From the NCBI GenBank assembly GCA_041671765.1, contig JBAZAX010000008.1:1-63020 (forward strand): a stretch of 63,020 bases of DNA, given 5' to 3'. This stretch comes from JBAZAX01 sp041671765. Its GTDB lineage: Bacteria > Babelota > Babeliae > Babelales > RVW-14. Under the pieces are notes generated by a model. That model did not search any database, was not told the origin of the DNA, and saw nothing but the letters and a program-made list of their open reading frames with translations. The translations under genes and the position numbers were made by a program. Positions 18,244 to 26,233 of the stretch are shown one piece after another (positions within the stretch are counted from its first letter, which is position 1; every line of letters starts with the position of its first letter).

Positions 18244-18516
18244 ATTTTATTTTTATTGGGAGCATTTTATTGCTAAGTGCTTGGTGCTGGTTTTTGTTTT
18301 TAATACAGCAGAATCTTTTTTTGGTGCGATTGGCGAGCAGATTTCATCTGAGCCATTAAAGATTGTTTATTCAAGAATTTCAGATCAAGCAATTGCTTGT
18401 TGTTGTTGAAGTAACAAGGTTTTGATCGAGAAATTTTGGATGAGGCCAATGCTGTTTTTTACAAAATCTAGAATAGTAAGATTAGTTTTTAAATTAATAG
18501 TTTTGACTTTAATAAA
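18244..18516. other. intergenic, no convincing gene
   Basis: The stretch between the ssb and dnaK terminators has only a 70-codon open frame (18197-18409) that begins before the ssb terminator and lacks a ribosome site. I see no RNA gene here. Confidence 0.5.
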
Positions 18517-18541
18517 AAAGGGCCGCGAGTTGCGGCCCTTT
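18517..18541 (-). terminator. terminator of dnaK
   Basis: A perfect 10-bp stem (AAAGGGCCGC with GCGGCCCTTT) and a five-base loop are followed on the minus strand by TTTATT. Confidence 0.85.
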
Positions 18542-18565
18542 AGACTGTTTAGATTCTTAGCTTAT

Positions 18566-20482
18566 TTACTTCTTTTCTTCGAAGTCTGTATCGATTGGTT
18601 TGTCGTTAGGTTTAGCGCTTTCGCCTGTGCTTTGATCGCCAGAAGATTGTTGTCCTTCAGGGCCTGCTTGTTGCTGTTTTTCTTTGTATAAAATTTCCGC
18701 AATTTTATATGATGCTTGGATTAGATCATCAGCTGCTTTTGCCAGGGCTTGAGCATCATTTTCGTTTTCTTTCAATGCTTTCTTTGCTGTTTCGATTGCA
18801 GTTTCGACACTGTTTACTTCAGCGATTGGAAGTTTCTCTTTGTTTTCTTTTATTGTTTTTTCGATTTGCATGATTGTGCTGTCTAGGTGATTACGTTTAT
18901 CGACAACTTCGCGTTGTTTTTTATCTTCCTCTGCATGTAGTTGTGATTCTTTGACCAGCTTATCAATTTCTTCTTTTGATAAACCTGATGAAGAGGTTAT
19001 TGTGATATTTTGTTCTTTACCGGTACCTACATCTTTTGCAGTTACGTGAGTTATGCCGTTTGCATCGATATCGAATGTGACTTCGATTTGTGGCAGGCCG
19101 CGTGGTGCTGAAGGAATGCCATCGAGTCTGAATCGGCCTAGTGTTTTATTGTCTTTGGCAAATTCGCGTTCACCTTGTAGAACATGTATGTCAACTGCTG
19201 TTTGGTTGTCTTCAGCGGTTGAAAATGTTTGTGATTTTTTGGTTGGAATAGTGGTATTGCGTTCGATTATTTTTGTTGAAATTCCACCCATTGTTTCAAT
19301 GCCGAGTGAAAGTGGGGTTACGTCGAGCAGAAGCACGTCTGTTACATCTCCGCCAAGAACGCCACCTTGAATTGCGGCTCCGACAGCAACAACTTCGTCA
19401 GGATTTACTGATTTATTTGGTTCTTTTCCAAAGAAATCTTTTATCATTGACTGTACTTTTGGTATTCGAGTTGAACCACCAACCAAAATCACTTCTTGAA
19501 TTTCTTTTGTTGAAAGTTTGGCATCAGAAAGAGCTTTTTTGCAGGGTTCGAAAAGTTTATTGAAAAGATCTTGGCAAAGATTTTCGAACTTTGCTCTTGA
19601 TAGTTTGAGCGTTAAATGTTTTGGGCCTGTTGCATCAGCTGTGATGTATGGGAGATTTATTTCAGTTTCTGTTGTGGAAGAAAGTTCGATTTTGGCTTTT
19701 TCTGCGGCTTCTTTTAGTCGTTGTAAAGCAAGTTTATCATTTCTTAGATCGATACCATTTTCTTTTTTGAACTCATCTACTAAGAAATTTATAATTTTTT
19801 CGTCGATGTTATCACCACCGAGCATTGTATCGCCATTTGTTGATTTGACTTCAACTACGCCATCGCCAACTTCTAGCACTGAAATATCAAATGTTCCACC
19901 ACCGAAGTCAAAAACTGCTATTATTTCATTTGTCTTTTTGTCCATACCGTACGCAAGTGCTGCTGCAGTTGGTTCATTGATGATTCGTTTTACGTCTAGC
20001 CCGGCAATTCTACCAGCATCTTTGGTTGATTGACGTTGTGCATCGTTGAAGTATGCAGGTACTGTAATAACAGCATCGGAAATTTTTTCGCCCAAATAAT
20101 CTTCAGCTGCTTGCTTTAGTTTTTGTAGGACGGCTGATGCAATTTCTTGAGGCGAAAGCTGTTTGCCTTGAATTTCAATTGCAACGTCGCCATTGCTGGA
20201 TTCAACCATTTTATACGGAACGAGATGTTTTTCTTCACTTGTTAAACTTGAAAATTTGCGACCGATGAATCTTTTAGCGGAATAAATTGTGTTTTCAGGA
20301 TTGGTTATTGCTTGTCGTTTTGCAATTGCACCGACCAAACGTTGCCCGTCTTTTGTAAATGCAACTACGGAAGGAGTTGTATTGGCACCTTCTTGGTTTG
20401 GGATGACTTTGAAAGTTCCAGCTTCCATTACTGACACAACTGAGTTAGTTGTACCTAAGTCTATTCCTATAATTTTAGCCAT
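18566..20482 (-). CDS. dnaK: chaperone DnaK (Hsp70)
   Basis: DnaK is the ATP-dependent Hsp70 chaperone of the cytoplasm. The 638-residue protein has the usual length and order: phosphate loop 'GIDLGTTNS' (5-13), 'VPAYFNDAQRQ' (about 142), 'FDFGGGTFDISVLEVGDG' (about 192), 'LVGGSTRIP' (about 333), the interdomain linker 'DVLLLDVTPLSLGIET' (about 384), the peptide-binding beta domain and the helical lid. It ends in a Gln/Ser-rich tail with an acidic tip ('DTDFEEKK'). No grpE or dnaJ is adjacent. The promoter region carries no CIRCE-type inverted repeat (GAGTGC arms), so HrcA control is not supported. Confidence 0.99.
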   Translation of the reverse strand: MAKIIGIDLGTTNSVVSVMEAGTFKVIPNQEGANTTPSVVAFTKDGQRLVGAIAKRQAITNPENTIYSAKRFIGRKFSSLTSEEKHLVPYKMVESSNGDVAIEIQGKQLSPQEIASAVLQKLKQAAEDYLGEKISDAVITVPAYFNDAQRQSTKDAGRIAGLDVKRIINEPTAAALAYGMDKKTNEIIAVFDFGGGTFDISVLEVGDGVVEVKSTNGDTMLGGDNIDEKIINFLVDEFKKENGIDLRNDKLALQRLKEAAEKAKIELSSTTETEINLPYITADATGPKHLTLKLSRAKFENLCQDLFNKLFEPCKKALSDAKLSTKEIQEVILVGGSTRIPKVQSMIKDFFGKEPNKSVNPDEVVAVGAAIQGGVLGGDVTDVLLLDVTPLSLGIETMGGISTKIIERNTTIPTKKSQTFSTAEDNQTAVDIHVLQGEREFAKDNKTLGRFRLDGIPSAPRGLPQIEVTFDIDANGITHVTAKDVGTGKEQNITITSSSGLSKEEIDKLVKESQLHAEEDKKQREVVDKRNHLDSTIMQIEKTIKENKEKLPIAEVNSVETAIETAKKALKENENDAQALAKAADDLIQASYKIAEILYKEKQQQAGPEGQQSSGDQSTGESAKPNDKPIDTDFEEKK

Positions 20483-20555
20483 TTATTTATCCTTATTTTA
20501 GTTGTTAAACCTAATGAATTCTGAAATTTATGTCCTATTTTTTTATACTAAGCTT

Positions 20556-20584
20556 ATTTTAGTCTCTTAATGAAGGCAAGTCAA
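20556..20584 (-). promoter_or_regulatory. promoter of dnaK
   Basis: On the minus strand TTGACT (20579-20584) and TAAAAT (20556-20561) are separated by 17 bp, a good sigma70-type match. No sigma32-type promoter was recognised. Confidence 0.7.
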
Positions 20585-20596
20585 GTAAGAAGTTAG

Positions 20597-20625
20597 AAAA
20601 TCTTAGTGGGATACGCTAAGATTTT
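20597..20625. terminator. orphan hairpin, terminator-like
   Basis: A perfect 10-bp stem (20597-20606 with 20616-20625) with a nine-base loop lies just upstream of the dnaK promoter. On the minus strand it ends in ATTTTCT, so it could end a transcript coming from 20.6-21.6 kb, where no protein gene is seen. Confidence 0.5.
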
Positions 20626-20767
20626 GCGACGATATTTGGAGCTTATGATTTTTACTATCAGTTTGTGGCTAACATTGAAGATGCGCCCCATGCCTTTGTC
20701 GCGTAAATTAATATTATGTAAAATAACAAAATGGCTTTTTTTAGTAGGTGGGATTTCGCGCGTGATT

Positions 20768-20860
20768 GCACTCCGTCTCGCCCCGCCAGCCCATTACATG
20801 GGGGCCCGTGGGATATTTACGGGGGTATTTTTATGGGGCTGGTGGGGCTCGCCTCCGTGC
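20768..20860. ncRNA. candidate structured non-coding RNA (GC-rich hairpin)
   Basis: In a strongly AT-rich genome this 93-base stretch is GC-rich. It folds as GCAC/GTGC (20768-20771 with 20857-20860), a 9x9 internal loop, a 12-bp stem with one G-U pair (20781-20792 with 20836-20847) and an inner 5-bp hairpin (20805-20809 with 20819-20823). I compared both strands by eye with tmRNA, RNase P RNA and SRP RNA and saw none of their conserved cores. Strand and transcript ends are not known. Confidence 0.35.
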
Positions 20861-20918
20861 AAACTCGTGGGAAAATCGTTGGGGGATGCGGTGATGTATT
20901 GTATATATGGGGTATAGG

Positions 20919-20975
20919 GATATATGTATGTGTGACGATATATGTTATATGGATATAAGAACATAGAGATATAAG
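20919..20975. repeat. iteron-like array of GATATA(T/A)G
   Basis: Four copies of GATATATG or GATATAAG begin at 20919, 20937, 20952 and 20968, so spacings are 18, 15 and 16 bp. Regular spacing of about one and a half helical turns is typical of protein-binding arrays. No cognate binding protein is encoded nearby. Confidence 0.4.
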
Positions 20976-21124
20976 AGGCATATGTGCAACATGTATGTAT
21001 GACGCGCGCAACTGGGGGTAATAAGCGTTTGGTGTTGTTGCAATACAAGGCCCAATATTTAAAGACTCAATATTTATAGGTCCCGCACTATATATTATGT
21101 AGGTATACGTGTACGGATGTAGGG

Positions 21125-21210
21125 TTGGATGGTATGTGTTGTAATTTCATACGAAGGTCCTACGCAATTGGATGGTATGTGTTGTAATTTCATACGAAGG
21201 TCCTACGCAA
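21125..21210. repeat. perfect 43-bp tandem duplication
   Basis: Bases 21125-21167 are repeated exactly at 21168-21210. Each unit contains an inverted repeat, GTATG and CATAC, 11 bases apart. The lack of any mismatch points to a recent event or strong selection. Confidence 0.9.
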
Positions 21211-21701
21211 AGGGATTAATAGTCCTGAAATAAACCTAGTGCAGTGTTTAGTCGAGAGTCGGTGATTAGAATATGTAACATTATTATATAGATCTTTGTA
21301 TATGCCAGTATGTTAGTGCATTTCTATTAAGGTAGTTTTAGATATATGCATGTTATATAAGGCATAACTAAAAAAGGAATACGTAAATCAATCAATGCGC
21401 TGGATGACATACTTATATATGTATATGTATGTGTGAATATGCAAGCCAGTTATTTACCAATCGCACGCAAGTATTTAAAACATAGACTTAAGAACCCTAA
21501 ACGATCTTAAGATGTATTCAAAGCTAATTTTAAAAACAAAGTTAAATAAATATAAAAGTTTTAAATTTTTTAAAAGTTATTGAAAAACTTAAATATAAAG
21601 AACACCAAAAAAGGGAAAAGCGCGGCATATTAAAAAAGGCGTATATTTTTTTTGCACTTACATTGCCACTCATATTTTACAAAGCATTATTTTATTATCA
21701 C

Positions 21702-23075
21702 TTAAAGTATAAAAAATGCGAGAAGTGCTATTGCTACTGATAATACCAAGTAGCGTGGATTTGTATGAAATTTTGGTTTGATACGCCAGTTAGAATAAGC
21801 GTTTAGCGCTATAATGGAAAAACTAAACATTTTTATGCTTATAATTCCAAGTAAGATAGTTGAAAGAGCCTGAGAATGCTTTGAGTAGCTAATAAAAATA
21901 TAAAAGATTGTAAATTCGAGAGCTTTGTAGCAAAAGAATTTGAAAGATTGCTCTTCCATGACGTAAAATTGCTCATAAAGTGATGTTATGAAATCTATTA
22001 TTTGAATGGTTAAAAAAAGTAAGGCCAAACCTATTGTTGCCATGCTTAAATCTGAACAATTGGCGTAACTAAGTATTTTGGAGTGATTGATAAAAAGTAT
22101 AATTATAAGTGGGCTTATTAATGTTGAGAGTTTTCGAGTCAAAAGTTCAAAGGCACGTTGTTTTTCATAAGGAGTACTATTTTTTAGATTGGCAAGAATG
22201 GCGTTGCCGAGATAGCCTACTGAGATTTTAAATATTGATTGAATAAAATGTGCAATAACTGCTGCTAGGTAAAAAAGACCTGCGTACTCAAATCCAAATT
22301 TTAAAGCAAAGAATGGGGTGAGAAAATTTGATGTAAAGACTTCGCGGCTTAAACGTAAAAAATAATTGAAAACCTTTGCATTAATAATTCTACTTTTAAA
22401 CTTGAGTGGTAGATTTAACCCAATATTCGGAAGATTTTTATATATTTTATAAAATAGAGAAGAAAATAGGATTGTTACAATTAACGAATCTATAATATGA
22501 AAAATTAATATGTTTTTAAAGGTGATTGGATAATTGAATAAAATATAGGGCATCCACACTAAAAATAGATAAAATAAAAATGATGCCACATCGGTAAAAA
22601 CCGTTCTTTTACATTCAAGGCTTGTGTAAAGGAAAAGACGCAAAAACGATCGTACAGATTCCAGAATTATTGTTGCTGCAATTATTAAAAGCATTGGCAA
22701 GTCGATGCTTGCAGATTTGTAAAATACTAAAAATGTTGTCGCCGTAATTGATGTAATTAAAAGCAATGGAATGTGGGGAAATAAATAAAATCTAAAAAGA
22801 AGTTGTTTAAAATTTTGCTTACTCTTAATAAATAGATGAAAGAATGGAAGAATTGATGTGCTTGCTCCAAAGTCTGCAATCTTTGTGACAAGGTATACAA
22901 AAGATAATGTACTTGCGATTAGTCCATACTCTTTAGGTGTTAAATAGTAAGTTAGCAGTATGTTGTGCAGTGTTTTACACGCTTCATAGAGCATACTTCC
23001 ACTAACCGCCCAGCGAAATCCTTTATGAAATTGAGCTTCAAGTAAATTTAGTGGGTTGGAATTTTGGTAATTCAT
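21702..23075 (-). CDS. Wzx-like polysaccharide flippase family protein
   Basis: The 457-residue protein has about 12-14 predicted membrane helices and the opening typical of oligosaccharide flippases: 'GFRWAVSGSMLYEACKTLHN' followed by 'LTPKEYGLIASTLSFV' and 'DFGASTSI'. This family moves lipid-linked glycans across the inner membrane and belongs to the same superfamily as MATE. No glycosyltransferases flank it, so the glycan is unknown. GAGGA lies upstream of the ATG at a rather long spacing (about 10 bases). It is a single-gene unit; the following 200 bp to the repeat region show no clear terminator hairpin. Confidence 0.8.
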   Translation of the reverse strand: MNYQNSNPLNLLEAQFHKGFRWAVSGSMLYEACKTLHNILLTYYLTPKEYGLIASTLSFVYLVTKIADFGASTSILPFFHLFIKSKQNFKQLLFRFYLFPHIPLLLITSITATTFLVFYKSASIDLPMLLIIAATIILESVRSFLRLFLYTSLECKRTVFTDVASFLFYLFLVWMPYILFNYPITFKNILIFHIIDSLIVTILFSSLFYKIYKNLPNIGLNLPLKFKSRIINAKVFNYFLRLSREVFTSNFLTPFFALKFGFEYAGLFYLAAVIAHFIQSIFKISVGYLGNAILANLKNSTPYEKQRAFELLTRKLSTLISPLIIILFINHSKILSYANCSDLSMATIGLALLFLTIQIIDFITSLYEQFYVMEEQSFKFFCYKALEFTIFYIFISYSKHSQALSTILLGIISIKMFSFSIIALNAYSNWRIKPKFHTNPRYLVLSVAIALLAFFIL

Positions 23076-23393
23076 AATATTTGGTCCTCAAAAAATCCTT
23101 TTTAGTCAAATTACTATAACAAGGCTTTTGCTTTTTGTAAGGGCTTTATTGATAAAAATACGAAATACTTATTTTTTGGTACTGATTTTATGTATTTTAA
23201 ATATGTAAAGCTAAGTGAGGGTTAGGGGGGAAGGATTTGGGGGTTGCGCATTACAATAATTATTAGCGCGACCTCTATTTCTTTGCTTGGGATGTCTTGT
23301 AAGTCCTAAAGGGAATAAGCGACAGTATTTAAAGAGATGTGTTTTCTATTAGAAATTGAAGTGTATGTTATTATTTTTACTTTTCTATGCAGC
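23076..23393. other. intergenic upstream of carD
   Basis: This is non-coding AT-rich DNA with a G-rich patch at 23215-23245. No gene or RNA was recognised. It contains the promoter region of the leftward flippase gene. Confidence 0.5.
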
Positions 23394-23423
23394 TTGTAAG
23401 ATAATTACTTTTTCTGTTATAAT
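23394..23423 (+). promoter_or_regulatory. promoter of carD-miaA
   Basis: TTGTAA (23394-23399) and TATAAT (23418-23423) are 18 bp apart. A leader of about 80 bases follows, with AGACAA repeated twice (near 23472 and 23490) and a weak hairpin. Confidence 0.65.
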
Positions 23424-23511
23424 CATCTTATCTGTGGTCTGTGATTTGAGTGTGGCGGGGAATGTCTTCAGAGACAAGAGTTTATCGGAGACAAAAGTCT
23501 GAGGGGATATC

Positions 23512-24069
23512 ATGTTTGAACCCAATGATAAAGTTGTTTATCCAGGACATGGCGTTGCAAATGTTGATGGTATTATCGAAAAGAACGTTGCTGATTCTAG
23601 CGTCAAATTTATTAAGCTTTCTTTTATCTATAAAGATATGACCATTTTGGTTCCTGTTTATAATGCTGATTCTATTGGATTAAGGTATATTAGTTCAGAA
23701 TCAACTATAGATCAGGCATTAAAGGAACTTTTAAAAGAGCCAGAAAAAAAGCTTGAAGGAATTGATTTTACGCCTAGTGGATGGAATAGGAGAAATAAAG
23801 GTTATCAGTTAAAAATTCAAGGAGGACAACTGCTTGAAATTATCAAAATATATCGCGATTTAATGCATGTCTCGCAGCAAAAAGAGTTGTCGTTTGGCGA
23901 AAGAATGCTATTGCAATCCGTTGAAGATATTTTGGCTCAAGAGATCCAATCCGGAAAAAATATTGGTCGTGAAGAAGTTATTCAAGAGTTGCGTTGTCCC
24001 TTTAAACAGTTATTAAATATGACATCATATTCTAAACTCCATGTAAAAAATGGTGTTCAGGCTGCGTAG
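23512..24069 (+). CDS. carD: CarD/CdnL-family transcription regulator
   Basis: CarD/CdnL proteins bind RNA polymerase beta and stabilise the open promoter complex. The 185-residue product opens with the family's Tudor-like RNA polymerase interaction domain ('VVYPGHGVANVDGI', then 'FIYKDMTILVPVYNADSIGLR'), followed by the helical DNA-binding part ('LSFGERMLLQSVEDILAQEI'). The length fits CdnL-type proteins (about 160-190). GAGGGG stands five bases before the ATG. miaA begins two bases after its stop, so the two are co-expressed. Confidence 0.92.
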   Translation: MFEPNDKVVYPGHGVANVDGIIEKNVADSSVKFIKLSFIYKDMTILVPVYNADSIGLRYISSESTIDQALKELLKEPEKKLEGIDFTPSGWNRRNKGYQLKIQGGQLLEIIKIYRDLMHVSQQKELSFGERMLLQSVEDILAQEIQSGKNIGREEVIQELRCPFKQLLNMTSYSKLHVKNGVQAA

Positions 24070-24071
24070 AG

Positions 24072-25082
24072 ATGGGGATTGCTTTGAACGCATTGATTAT
24101 CACGGGTCCTACCGCTTCGGGAAAAACTCAGCTATCAGAGATGATTGCAGTAAACCGTACTTGCGAAATTATTAATGCCGATGTGGGACAGTTTTATAAA
24201 CCGCTTTCAGTCGGAACAGCAAAACCTGACCTAGCAACTGTTTCATATAAACATCATTTATTTAACTTACTTGATAAGCCTGAGGATTTAAGTGTTGTTA
24301 AATATAGAAATCTTGTTACCGATTTGGTAAAAGATATTTGTAGTCGTGGGAAGATTCCGGTTATAGTTGGCGGCTCTCTTTTTTATATCAAGTCACTATT
24401 TTTCCCTCCCCAAGAATTACCAACTCGAGATCTGAATGTTCAAAATAATAATCTTGACCAAATAAATATTGATAATTTAAGTGAAGATCAACAATGGGAA
24501 TTGTTACAAAAAATTGATCCGGAAAGAGCTGCCGTGCTTCATTCAAATGATCACTACAGAATTGGTCGAGCCTTGAAAATTTGGATACAAACCGGAACAA
24601 AGCCATCAGCGTATAAACCAATATTACAACCTACATTTAATGCCCTGATTGTTTACGTAGAGCCAGATGTCTCAATTTTAAAAAACCGTATTTGTTTACG
24701 AACATCATTAATGATAAATCCTGAGGACTCCACCAAATTCGGATGGATTGAGGAAGCCGAGGCTTTAGTTGGAACGGAATGGGAAGAATTCTTAAAAACC
24801 AAGAATCTAATCGGATATACTGAAATTTTTGACTGGATTAAAGCCGGTAAAAATAAAAGTGAATTACCTGAACTGATTAGCAAAATACAGATTAAAACAA
24901 CTCAATATGCAAAACGACAACGTACCTTTTGGAAAAGCTTTCAACTTCAAAGCTCTCAATGTGGAACCTTGCAAGCAACTTCAAAGCCAGATTTTTTAAT
25001 TCAGACAATATCTGTTGGTTTGCCAGATAACCAAATTTTGAATCAAATTTTGACTGCATGGGATAAATTTACAAATAAATAA
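24072..25082 (+). CDS. miaA: tRNA dimethylallyltransferase
   Basis: MiaA adds a dimethylallyl group to A37 of tRNAs that read codons starting with U. The 336-residue protein has the P-loop 'GPTASGKT' (12-19), a 'NADVGQFYKPLSVGTAKP' block (about 39) in place of the usual DS(M/R)QVY motif, 'HHLFNLLDKPEDLSV' and 'VIVGGSLFYIKSL'. Length is normal. The change from Ser to Val at the DS position is a small deviation worth noting. It is the second gene of the carD unit; the 255 bp that follow are non-coding. Confidence 0.95.
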   Translation: MGIALNALIITGPTASGKTQLSEMIAVNRTCEIINADVGQFYKPLSVGTAKPDLATVSYKHHLFNLLDKPEDLSVVKYRNLVTDLVKDICSRGKIPVIVGGSLFYIKSLFFPPQELPTRDLNVQNNNLDQINIDNLSEDQQWELLQKIDPERAAVLHSNDHYRIGRALKIWIQTGTKPSAYKPILQPTFNALIVYVEPDVSILKNRICLRTSLMINPEDSTKFGWIEEAEALVGTEWEEFLKTKNLIGYTEIFDWIKAGKNKSELPELISKIQIKTTQYAKRQRTFWKSFQLQSSQCGTLQATSKPDFLIQTISVGLPDNQILNQILTAWDKFTNK

Positions 25083-25337
25083 CTAAATGTATTAAGATTA
25101 TTTAAGATAGAAAAAATTATCACATTATTTAATTTAGAGCGAAATTTCTGCCGATATTTTACTTGGGTTAATCTGAAAACGTTGCTTAAAATTGATTTTT
25201 ATTCGAGTTGTTTTTTTAGTTCGATCTGGAGCCTGATTTGAATTGGTGAAGGTGTTGTAAATGATTTTTGGTGATCAAATTTGGAGTTGGTGTTAAAATT
25301 AATCAACTAAAAAACAATCTAACTAAAAGGAGTAACT

Positions 25338-26027
25338 GTGAACTTTGTAAATTATTTAATTACTGCCGTGATTTTTACTTTTGCTGTTGTGGCTTTTGTT
25401 ATTTACATAAAATCTGATTATCGCAAAGATGAAAAATTTTCATTACCAGTGCCAAATTTTGATGGAAAAATTTCTGTTGAGAAAGCTATTAAGTCAAGGC
25501 GATCGATTAGATCTTATAAACAGGATCCTCTTACCCTAGAACAAGTCGGTCAGATTTTGTGGGCCGCTCAGGGGATAACGAGTGATGATGGTTTTAGATC
25601 AGCACCATCAGCCGGAGCAACTTATCCACTTGAAATTTATCTTGTTGTGGGAAAGGTGACCGGTCTTACATCGGGTATTTATAAATATTTAAACAAAGAT
25701 CATGTAATTATAAAAATTAATGATGGCGACAAACGTGCAGAATTGAGCGATGCAGCTCTATCTCAAGAATGGATCAAGGAAGCGCCCATAGAAATTATTA
25801 TATGTGGAATCTATGAAAGAACATCAAAAAAATATGCTGCTAATGCTACAAAGTTTGTTCATATGGAAGTGGGATGTGTAGCTCAAAATGTTTATTTGCA
25901 AGCTACCGCACTTGGATTGGGAACCACATTTGTTGGAGCGGGCGAAGAGGAAAAAATTGCTTCTGTTTTGCATTTAGATAAAAATGAACATGCATTATGT
26001 ATTCTTCCGGTTGGAGTTATAAATTAA
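25338..26027 (+). CDS. SagB-type nitroreductase-family oxidoreductase
   Basis: The 229-residue protein has an N-terminal membrane anchor (residues 6-24) and then a nitroreductase fold. Its motifs are 'KAIKSRRSIRSYKQDPLT' (about 48), 'ILWAAQGITSDDGFRSAPSA' (about 74) and 'GATYPLEIYLVVG' (about 94), the pattern of the SagB/thiazole-dehydrogenase branch that binds FMN. No SagC/SagD or precursor peptide is nearby, so thiazole synthesis is not supported; a general flavin reductase or bile-acid/quinone-type function is possible. It starts at GTG with AAGGAG upstream. Confidence 0.88.
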   Translation: MNFVNYLITAVIFTFAVVAFVIYIKSDYRKDEKFSLPVPNFDGKISVEKAIKSRRSIRSYKQDPLTLEQVGQILWAAQGITSDDGFRSAPSAGATYPLEIYLVVGKVTGLTSGIYKYLNKDHVIIKINDGDKRAELSDAALSQEWIKEAPIEIIICGIYERTSKKYAANATKFVHMEVGCVAQNVYLQATALGLGTTFVGAGEEEKIASVLHLDKNEHALCILPVGVIN

Positions 26028-26100
26028 ATTTTTATTTTATCTAAAAATAAATTTAGCTTTAACTTAAATTGAATTTTGTTGATTTCATAAAGGTTTTGTG

Positions 26101-26120
26101 CCCCCAGGAAATTCTGGGGG
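26101..26120 (+). terminator. possible terminator after the nitroreductase gene
   Basis: A perfect 7-bp GC stem (CCCCCAG with CTGGGGG) has a six-base loop but only a weak T tract. It lies 74 bp after the stop. Confidence 0.45.
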
Positions 26121-26233
26121 TAAATATTTGGTATTGGAAAAAACGTTGTTATCCTGTAAACTCTGTTATTGAAAGTTGTTGTAATAAATGAAAATTAGTA
26201 TCACTAAAATACAAGGATAGAAAGGCAATTCCG

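Larger units (their letters stand above)
20626..21701. other. 1.1-kb non-coding region of unusual composition
   Basis: The stretch between the dnaK promoter and the flippase gene has no convincing protein gene. It holds the GC-rich hairpin, the GATATA(T/A)G array, two CAATATTTA copies 16 bp apart near 21050-21075, the 43-bp tandem repeat, and TATGTA-type low-complexity runs near 20900-21000 and 21410-21440. The last 200 bp before the flippase are plain AT-rich sequence. A 28-codon open stretch at 20619-20705 that ends at a stop could be a gene remnant, but this is weak. Confidence 0.6.

Noticed and set aside
18197..18409. A 70-codon open frame after ssb
   Set aside because: It begins before the ssb terminator hairpin, contains that hairpin and lacks a Shine-Dalgarno; its product has no recognisable feature beyond hydrophobicity.
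20485..20600. CIRCE/HrcA operator before dnaK
   Set aside because: No TTAGCACTC-type inverted repeat is present; only a sigma70-type promoter is visible.
20606..20958. Open frames across the GC-rich island upstream of dnaK, on both strands
   Set aside because: They overlap the hairpin and low-complexity repeats, have no plausible start signals and give Pro/His- or Trp/Gly-rich peptides unlike any protein in the window. Structured RNA explains the composition better.
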